The notes under the pieces are model-generated. The model made no database searches. It was not told the origin of the DNA and saw only the letters and a list, made by a program, of their open reading frames with translations. Made by a program: the position numbers and the translations under genes. DNA of 64,000 nt, taken from NCBI GenBank assembly GCA_963854735.1, contig OY978098.1, positions 1,183,501 to 1,247,500 of the forward strand. Direction: 5' to 3'. Below are positions 57,156 to 64,000 of the stretch, piece after piece (within the stretch, counting starts at the first letter, position 1; each line of letters begins with the position of its first letter). Origin of the DNA: Marvania coccoides. Taxonomy: Eukaryota; Chlorophyta; Trebouxiophyceae; Chlorellales; Chlorellaceae.

Positions 57156-58104
57156 GTGTTGCTACTGCAGTGGCCTCTTTTCCACCGCTCTGCTCTCGCA
57201 GCTTCTTCCCTCCCCTTTGCCGGTTCTTTAAGCCATAAGAAGAAGAAGAAGACGCGAACGTCTTCTCTCCCACTTCTTCGCTGCTCTCATCACCACCAAA
57301 TCCGCTGCTGCTGCTGTTGCTGCCGCTGTGGTCCTCTCTGCGCTCCGCCACCGCCTCCTGCTCATCTGAGTCCTCCCCTGAGCTCGTCGCCCACTCCTCC
57401 ACCTGCACCTCCTCCAGCCGCTTCACCGCCTTATCGTATGGCCGCCAAAACGAGTGCCGAAGGTCCGTTCGGGGGAGCGCCACTTTTGCCATCTCGCTAA
57501 CGCCACCGCTGCTGCTGTTATTCCGAAGTTCTGCCATTTCTTTTGCGAAGAGCTCCAGCTTGCATATGGAGCGGGCCACCTGCTGCGGGAACTTGACCCC
57601 CAGCTTGACGGCTGTGCTCCAGGTGAGGTCTGGCGGGGGCGGGGGCGGCGTTGCCCCGTCTTCGATAGGGTCCAGCTGATCGAATTTAAACACCAGGGAG
57701 CCGTCTGCCCAGCCGCGCACGCTGACCGCATCCCACTCCACGTTGTGCGCAGCGGGGTCCAGCAAAATGGGCGGCCGTTGGCGGGGCAGAGGCTGCTCCC
57801 GTCCGCCGCTGCTGCTTCCGCTGCGGCGAGGCTTGCTGGAGCGGTATTTCTTCACGGAGGTCGGCGCGGAGGTAGTAGGCGGTGCTGCGACAGGTACTTG
57901 AGTGGTCGCGTTCCCGTTGAGGTACGCAAATTTCCCTGTGTGGGGAATTTGCATCTCTCCCTTTTTAGTGTGGTCGCGAGAAAGAGGTGCGGTGCTGTTG
58001 CGCGACAAATTCCGTTTCGCTGCCTTCTTTTCATGCATTCCCCCGAGCGCAGGCCGCGAATTCGTAGAGCTCGACGAATTCTGGCATGAAATTTTTAAAT
58101 GCAT
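55987..58104 (-). CDS. Bacterial-type RNase III with long N-terminal extension
   Basis: One exon of 705 aa. The C-terminal half has one RNase III domain: ALTHPTALPPELRRLSFERL, then ERLEYLGDAVLEL and LGDAFEALLCALYLDRG, keeping the Glu and Asp metal ligands, followed by a dsRNA-binding domain (MGYPEYAVQSA ... GSSFEKREAEQMAARAALEKL). So it should cut double-stranded RNA, in contrast to Dicer-type enzymes with two RNase III domains. Residues 1-450 are low complexity with a Ser17 run from a CTG/CAG repeat. No clear transit peptide is visible. Organelle or nuclear rRNA processing, or small-RNA work, are open options. Confidence 0.9.
57101..57154 (+). repeat. (CTG)18 repeat in RNase III gene
   Basis: Eighteen perfect CTG units on the plus strand, that is CAG on the coding strand, but read in the AGC frame as Ser. 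Confidence 0.97.
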
Positions 58105-58205
58105 GAGTGAAGTCCAAAGCTACGCTTTCGAGCATACGTGCTGCATGTTACTTTACTATTTATATATAAACAATTTAATTATAGCTTTGAATTGGAGGAA
58201 AAAAT

Positions 58206-58222
58206 GGGGGGGGGGGGGGGGG
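58206..58222 (+). repeat. G17 homopolymer
   Basis: Seventeen G in a row on the plus strand in the spacer between the RNase III start and the GNAT 3' end. Could form a quadruplex; may also be a sequencing weak spot. Confidence 0.9.
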
Positions 58223-58319
58223 AACGATGCCCCTGAATTTTTGAATATTAATAGGCTGTCAGATCAGATCAGAGAACGAGGAAATATCTCGTAGAACCCT
58301 CCACCAAAAAGAGGATCAA

Positions 58320-58890
58320 TCAAACAAACAAGTCTTCAAAGACGATGTTGTGGGAGGTCATTCCCAGGCTCTTGTAGGTGGCATGCGCCTTGTGGTTGTC
58401 GTGGAAGGCGTACAGTCGCAGCCCGCACGCGTTTTCCAGCGCCGCCAGTTCCCGCACGTGGTTGTACAAACTGCGAAAGATGCCTCGGCGGCGGAACTCT
58501 GGCTTCACGTACACAGATTGAATCCACCAAATCGTCGCGTTTCGCCAGTCGCTCCATTCATAAGTCACCATCGTCTGTAAAAATAGCGGAAGATTGGCTT
58601 GATTTCAGTCAACGGGTTTTATTTTATCTGCTCAAAAATAAGGTCAGCATTTCTATGCTTAACAGTTTCCCCAATAGTCTCGAAAGCGGACTCACTTGGC
58701 CAGCCACCTCTCCGGCCACCATGGCCAGAAAATACCTGCCCTTTGAGGAGTCTTCAAGCAACGCCTTGGCACCGCCATGAATGGTTGCAGGGTCCAGCTT
58801 TACATTCTCTGTCTCAAAAGCCATCGTGGCGTTGAAACCTGCTATGGTATCAACATCATCGGGCAAAGCATCGCGAATAGAGACGCTCAT
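58320..58890 (-). CDS. GNAT-family N-acetyltransferase
   Basis: Exons 58890-58696 and 58574-58320 (phase 0) give 149 aa, a complete small GNAT domain. It begins MSVSIRDALPDDVDTIAGFN, has strand 4 IQSVYVKPEFRRRGIFRSLY with the acetyl-CoA-binding (Q/R)xxGx(G/A) region as RRRGIF, then LRLYAFHDNHKAHATYKSLGM. The layout fits diamine/spermidine acetyltransferase-like proteins of bacteria and algae, but the acceptor is not predictable. Its 3' side lies near a 17-base G run. Confidence 0.9.
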
Positions 58891-59223
58891 TAAATTTATT
58901 GAATTTAAAATAATATATAGTAGGCTGTGTAACCCCAGAAGAAAAAAAATTATTGTGGGAAAAATAAGCTAGCTAAAATAGTTGAAAAAATAACCCGAGT
59001 TGCACAAACCACAATGCGGTTTTCTGATGATAGGACGAGCTCTATTCTTTAATCCTTATTTTATATTTAATAAAAATAACGAGACGCATAAAATTTGGCC
59101 AACAATTTATTTTCATCGGTTTAAAATCAAGCCTTCATTTCCCCCTTCACGCATGTTTATTGCATTGCAAGTTTGCATTTACATCGTATGGACAGAAAGA
59201 TCTGCTAACATGCCCTAGCGGCG
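58891..59223. other. Divergent intergenic region, GNAT / SAM protein
   Basis: 333 bp, AT-rich promoter region; nothing else is seen. Confidence 0.4.
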
Positions 59224-60945
59224 ATGAGCAAGCTCAGTCTTTCGCGGAGGATCGCTTCGCTGCAACCCGTACCTCCCGCTCAGCCACCAAACGAAAACCG
59301 CTCTCCAGCAATAAACGCCGGCGTGGGGATAAAAAGCCCTGCAGAAATGCCCAGCTCCGAGCAGCCAAGCGCCGCGGCCTCGCCGCCGCTCACGGGTTGG
59401 GGCGACAGCGGCGATGAGGATCAGCCGACTTCTGCAGCTGCAGGTAAACTCCCCACATCGAATACCCGCGCTCGACACACGCTTTCGTTCCATCACCTGG
59501 TAATTGCCGTTTTTTCGTCACCAGGAGGTGCCTTGGATGGAGAGGAGCGGGTGCACCAACAACCGCATGGCACAAACAGCGGCGATGCCTACGAGTGCTT
59601 TGACGATCCGGTGCTGAACGACCTGTATGACTACCAGGACGACCCATTTGCTTACGACCAGCCCGAATTTCTGAGCGAAAATGAAGAGGAGGAGGCAGCG
59701 GAGGAGGCAGCGGTAGAAAATGAGCAATTAGGTCATCATTGCGGTGGTGAAGAGAGGCTGCATGAAGGCGAGGCGCCTCCCTGGGATGGCACTATGTCGG
59801 AGGAGGAGCAGCAGGAGGGGCAGCAGGAGGATGAAGGAGTGGTCGATCTGATCAGCCAGGAGCAACATACACCCGAGGAAGAGAAGGAAGGGTTGCAAGC
59901 TGCAGTGGCAGCAGCAGAGCGGCGGCTGTGCCAGGTGTGTGGAGCAGACCTTTCGGCGGTGCACTACCTGCAGCAGGTGTCGCACGTCAAGCAGTGCATC
60001 TCACGGCGACAGCTCGGCAGAGGAAACGCTGCTGCAGCGGCTACACGACCTCCCGCTCCTCCAGCTGTCGCTGCTGGGCCTTCCCGCAGCTTGCTGGCAA
60101 TGGACATCAAAGACTGGCTCAAGGTGCGCCGCTTTTTGTCACCATCATCTCTCTTGAGTGATTTTATTTTGCTTAATTATGTTTCAAATTTACAAAATTT
60201 GTTGGCGCAGGAGTTGAAGCTGCAGGCCCACGCAGAGAAGTTCATCGCCGAAGAGGTGGACATGACGGTCGTGCACGCGCTGTCTGAGGAGGATCTACGG
60301 CTGCTGGGCATCACAGACCTTCTGCAGCAGCGCCAGTTTCTGCGAGCGGCACAAAAGGTGGGGGCCGAACGCGCGGCCGCCAGGCGCTCCAAGCGCGCCG
60401 CCAGCGGACCTCCGCCGGGGCAGCAGCGGCTGAAGCAGGCCAAGCTGCACCTTCCAGGCATGGAGAGGTTCCAAACAAAAAATAAAAGCGGCGGCAGCAG
60501 CGGCAGTACTGCCGTCGCTGCCAGAGCGCTGGCCCGTGATCGCTCAGCGGAGCTGGCTCTGCTGACGTCGCTCTACCCAGCGGGTGGGGCAGGGGGAGAC
60601 CCGCCGCAGCCTACTCCGCCTCTGCCTTCAGCCAAAGCGCTGGCAGCGCATCGTGTAGCCGCCGCCGCTTCTCTCTTCACCAGCGCCGCCAGTTGCGCGC
60701 AGGTGACCGACACGCTGGAGGCGCGCATTGAGAAGCGGCGGGAACAGCGCCCAGAGGGAACGGCGGCGGCGGTAGAGCCCCTGGCACGAGGCGGAGTGCT
60801 TTTCACGAGGGAGGCAGAGGGGAGGGCACTCAAGGCGATGAAGCTGGAGGCGCTGAAGCAGGAGCTGGCCACGCACGAAGCCACGGTGGGGGAGCTGAAG
60901 CGGCTGATCAGGGAGCTGGAGAGCGAGCTGGGGCAGCCACCATGA
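59224..60945 (+). CDS. UBZ-like zinc finger and SAM domain protein
   Basis: Exons 59224-59443, 59525-60123 and 60211-60945; the product is about 517 aa when both introns are removed. Intron 1 (81 nt) and intron 2 (87 nt) are multiples of three without stops, so the frame is also open when they are retained. Order: low-complexity and acidic N-terminus, a UBZ4/C2HC-like finger LCQVCGADLSAVHYLQQVSHVKQC in outline (CxxC, then HxxxC), then a SAM domain (WLKELKLQAHAEKF, EEDLRLLGI) that is restored only if intron 2 is spliced. The C-terminus has basic and coiled-coil segments. Plant SNM1/SAM-type repair proteins share the finger-SAM order but add a nuclease domain absent here. Confidence 0.78.
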   Translation: MSKLSLSRRIASLQPVPPAQPPNENRSPAINAGVGIKSPAEMPSSEQPSAAASPPLTGWGDSGDEDQPTSAAAGKLPTSNTRARHTLSFHHLVIAVFSSPGGALDGEERVHQQPHGTNSGDAYECFDDPVLNDLYDYQDDPFAYDQPEFLSENEEEEAAEEAAVENEQLGHHCGGEERLHEGEAPPWDGTMSEEEQQEGQQEDEGVVDLISQEQHTPEEEKEGLQAAVAAAERRLCQVCGADLSAVHYLQQVSHVKQCISRRQLGRGNAAAAATRPPAPPAVAAGPSRSLLAMDIKDWLKVRRFLSPSSLLSDFILLNYVSNLQNLLAQELKLQAHAEKFIAEEVDMTVVHALSEEDLRLLGITDLLQQRQFLRAAQKVGAERAAARRSKRAASGPPPGQQRLKQAKLHLPGMERFQTKNKSGGSSGSTAVAARALARDRSAELALLTSLYPAGGAGGDPPQPTPPLPSAKALAAHRVAAAASLFTSAASCAQVTDTLEARIEKRREQRPEGTAAAVEPLARGGVLFTREAEGRALKAMKLEALKQELATHEATVGELKRLIRELESELGQPP

Positions 60946-61131
60946 AAAGATGAATTTCTAGTTTGAGAATGAATGAATTATATTTTCCAATAATATCGTA
61001 TTATCGTAATTATTATGTTTATTGCACAGTCGATTTTTTCAGAGCTGACAGGGTACTACTACTTTTCCATAGCAGCAATTTAATTTCATTAGCAAGTTTA
61101 CAGATATATATAGCAATCATTCAAGTTAAAA

Positions 61132-64000
61132 TTAAATGCATTCAGCGATGAAGTGCTGCCCCACTTCAGAGTAATCAACCTGCACCGTCCATGGGCCCTG
61201 GTGCTGCTCCCCCCCCTCTCTGCCGTTATCCGCCGCCATGGCTCTCAGCGCTGCGTCCACCGCAGGCGTCAGAATGAGGTTGCGCACAGCAGAGCCCAGC
61301 CCTTCTGCCCCACCACCGCTGGCCACAGCGCGCTCTGCCGCAGCCCCCAGCGCCGCCTGTCCTACCACCAGGGCGATGCCCTGCGCGCCCAGCGCCGGCG
61401 CAGCTTCGTCCACCAACGTGGCAGCGATTTCCAGCAGCGCTTCTACTCCTAGCGCTTCAAACGCCACCACTGCGTCCACATTCTTCGCCAAATCGTGGGA
61501 CAGCGCGTCTGAAGGGCGCTCTCCCGACTTTCTCGCGGGTTGGAGGGCGGGAGCGAGCGAAAGGGCTGCTGCGCTGTGCTGCGCTGCCTCTGCTCTGCTT
61601 CCTGGCGCTGAGGAGGGCGGCCTAGAGCCTGGGCCGGCCCCTTGGTCGAGCGCATTGGGCCATTGTGGCACTGAAAATTGCGAGGCTTCTTTGGGTGTGG
61701 GTGCCCTGGCGTTGTTGAGCGAGGGGGCTGCAGGCGCTGTCATGACGACCACGGCGTTGCGGAAATTTGCGCGCTTGCCCATGCTGTCGTGCAGCTCGCC
61801 CTCCTCAAAAATCTGCAAAGCCGAGAAAGGGAGAGATTATTTGCATCAACCTTGTGTGAGGAAAGTGTGTCTATGCACAAAACCTTTGAAGGAATAACAT
61901 GTTCTTAAATCACCCCGTTTTCAATGATTTGAAGAATTAAATCAAGTAGATAAATACACTTGCCTGCTGGAGGAGGGTGGCCACGTCGGGGTGCGCCAGG
62001 TGCGCGTTCTTAAACACCACCACGCAGTGTGGGCGCCGCCTCACCGCCTCCGTCAGCGCCCCTCCTTCGCCGTAGCCAACGAACCCAGGGGGCGCCCCCA
62101 CCAGCCGGTTGACTGCCGTCCTTTCTGTGCTCTGCGACAGGTCAAAACGCAGCAGCGCGCGGTCTGAGCCGAACAGCGCCGTCGCCAGCGCAGCGCACAG
62201 CGTCCCCTTGCCAGCCCCCGCTGGTCCTGTTAAAAGCAGCGCCGCCAGCGGTCGCCGCCGCCCCTGCTGGTGCGCCAGCGCCGACCCGAGGCGCACCGCT
62301 GCAGCCGCCGCTTTCACCGCAGCGGGCTGGCCGTGCACCGCCTCCAGCAGCTTGCCTTCCAGCTGCTCTAGAGACCGCCAGCTGGAGCGCACCTGCTGCA
62401 CCTGCTCCACAGGGATGCCAGCAGCGCCGGCTACCACCGACATTACATCGAACGCAGTTACCACAGGCAGCTGTTGCACCGGGAGAGGCGGGTTTGCGAT
62501 GGTTTCACCTGCTGTGCTGCTGCTGCTGCTGCTGCCGCTGCTCTTATCTGTGGATTCAGCGGGAGAAGACGCGCGGCGCGAGACAGATGGCTTCAGGAAC
62601 AGCGAAGACCCAAGCTGCAGTGAGTGAGCCAACGCGTTAAATAGTCAGTCTGAGGAGTACGGTCGCAAGATTAAAACTCAAAGAAATAGACGGGGGGGTC
62701 ACACAAGTGGTGCAACTGCAATATTTTAATTCAAAACAACGCGCAAAAACCTACCTGCAGTTTTTCCGGCGGGATGTTTAAGAAGCGGAAGCGGCAGCGG
62801 GGGCACGCCACCGTGGCTGCTCCTGCCACCGATGGAGTGGGCGTGCCACAGTGGGGGCACGACAGCGGCGCTGCGGAAGACCGCACCTCTGCCTCCATCG
62901 CATCGCCATGTCCATCACCACCACCACTGTTAGGAGAAGTGCCGTCGGTTGGGGGGCGGGTGAAATTTCCTTCACCAAACTGCTGAAGAAACATCCGCCG
63001 CCGTGCTTCCACCGTCTGACGGTGGCCTGCAATGCCGGGGAGGGGCGCGGCAGGCGCGGCCCCAAACCACTCCAGCAGGCGCTGCACCTCTGCCGGGTCC
63101 CGGGAGCCGACTGCTGCAAGCGCAGGAGACCAGTGCTGAGTGGGTGGTGGTGTGGAAGATGGCTGTGGCTGTGAAGCTGCGGTGGAGGAGCGTGTGGAAG
63201 GTAAAGGTGACTGCTGTTGCTGCTCCATTTCCTTCTCAATGCTCGCCATGCTCTCTGCCGCCTGCCGGAGCTGCAAGCAAATAAAATAATAAATAAGAAA
63301 AACAAAAGGGAAACTAAAGAAATGATACTGCAATAGTCGCAATGGTGCACATTGTTTTTATAGTGCTAGAAACAACGATGTAACGCTCCCTTAAAAACTG
63401 CCTCACCTGCACTCTGGACGCCGCTTCATCTAAAACGTCAATGGCAGAGTCCGGCAGCCGCCGGTCGGGCACAAACCGCTGCGCCATGGACACCGCCATC
63501 TCCAGCGCTTCCGCAGCAAATAGCACCCCGTGGTGCTGCTCGTACCTGGGCGCCACCCCCTGCAGCCACGCCACCGCCTCCTCTGCAGACGGCTCCTCCA
63601 CCATAACCGGCTGCAGCCGCCGCGCGAACGCCGCGTCCTGCTCCACGTGGCGGCGGTACTCCTCCACGGTAGTAGCCCCGATGCAGCGCAGCTCCCCGCG
63701 GGCCAGCGCTGGCTTGAGCAGGTTGGCTGCGTTGGTGCCCCCTTCCACCCTCCCCGCGTCCATCAGCATGTGGATCTCGTCGATGAAGAGGATGACGCGC
63801 CCGGACGCGGCGCGCACGTCCTGCAGCACCCCCTGCAGCCGCTCTTCAAAGGCACCTGCAAGGCCAGAAGAAAATAATTACACGCTAATTATAATTCGTT
63901 TACAGGGTATAGATGCGCCTGGTATTCGGAAAATAGCTCTATAAATAAGTGATCAAGAAGATTAAGATGCATGCCATGCGATTAACTCGCCTCGGTACTG
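61132..64000 (-). CDS. HSP100/Clp ATPase, 5'-truncated by window, with zinc ribbon
   Basis: Exons >64000-63991, 63855-63407, 63270-62755, 62614-61964 and 61812-61132; the 5' part lies outside. Two introns have GC donors (GAG/GCGAGT at the right edge, CAG/GCAAGT before 61812). The visible NBD1 end has YRGAFEERL, Walker B FIDEIHML and GATTVEEYRRHVEQDAAFARR. The middle domain holds a CxxC-x14-CxxC zinc ribbon (CPHCG ... CPRCRF). NBD2 has GPAGAGKGT in place of a normal Walker A and VVVFKNAHLAHPDV where active enzymes read LFDEIEKAHPDV, but keeps the pore loop GFVGYGEGG. So NBD2 looks catalytically dead. Subcellular place and partners are unknown. Confidence 0.85.

Overview
The window is nuclear DNA of a green alga (Viridiplantae, most likely a chlorophyte). 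Coding exons are GC-rich; introns (mostly 60-200 nt) and intergenic gaps are AT-rich. Gene content is plant and plastid-like: serine decarboxylase, a TSJT1/aluminium-induced-type protein, a plant-type peroxisomal thiolase with a PTS2 signal, plastid coproporphyrinogen oxidase, plastid bL9, and a plant FtsH-like M41 protein without an AAA domain. Two genes argue against a land plant: an EFHC1/Rib72 axonemal protein and a selenocysteine-containing selenoprotein T. I cannot place the organism more precisely.

I resolved 37 protein-coding genes plus one doubtful micro-gene by joining exons on reading phase and splice signals; all coordinates are gene models, not transcripts. Left third (1-22.4 kb): DUF72 protein, rhodanese, plastid S1 RNA-binding protein with an antisense gene nested in its long intron, single-thioredoxin PDI, ABCG half-transporter, GATA factor, organellar AAA ATPase, a small predicted thylakoid-lumen protein diverging from coproporphyrinogen oxidase, and two alpha/beta hydrolases. 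Middle (22.9-46.3 kb): DRG2, M41-like protein, bL9, HYPK, a polyQ J-like protein, thiolase, glyoxalase II, thiamine pyrophosphokinase, selenoprotein T with SECIS element, an unknown protein, two tandem BAHD acyltransferases, a Cys-rich metallothionein-like protein, an acidic protein immediately followed by a divergent histone H2B, and a bZIP factor. Right third (47-64 kb): Rib72/EFHC, glycine cleavage H protein, TSJT1-like, serine decarboxylase, an unknown protein, a large RNase III, a GNAT, a UBZ-like/SAM protein, and a 5'-truncated HSP100/Clp ATPase with a zinc ribbon.

Genes are packed on both strands, often divergent with 100-250 bp between starts, with no operon-like metabolic grouping. 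Best candidates for something new are: (1) selenoprotein T with in-frame TGA and a foldable SECIS; (2) an H2B variant with Arg at the conserved C-terminal ubiquitination-site lysine, lying directly behind an acidic ORF in a possible dicistronic unit; (3) an HSP100 whose second ATPase module looks inactive and which carries a CxxC-x14-CxxC insertion; (4) a high share of GC-AG introns (six well supported out of about 67); (5) a small Cys-rich protein and a small Tat-signal lumen protein. I saw no transposons, viruses, CRISPR arrays, rRNA or convincing tRNA genes.
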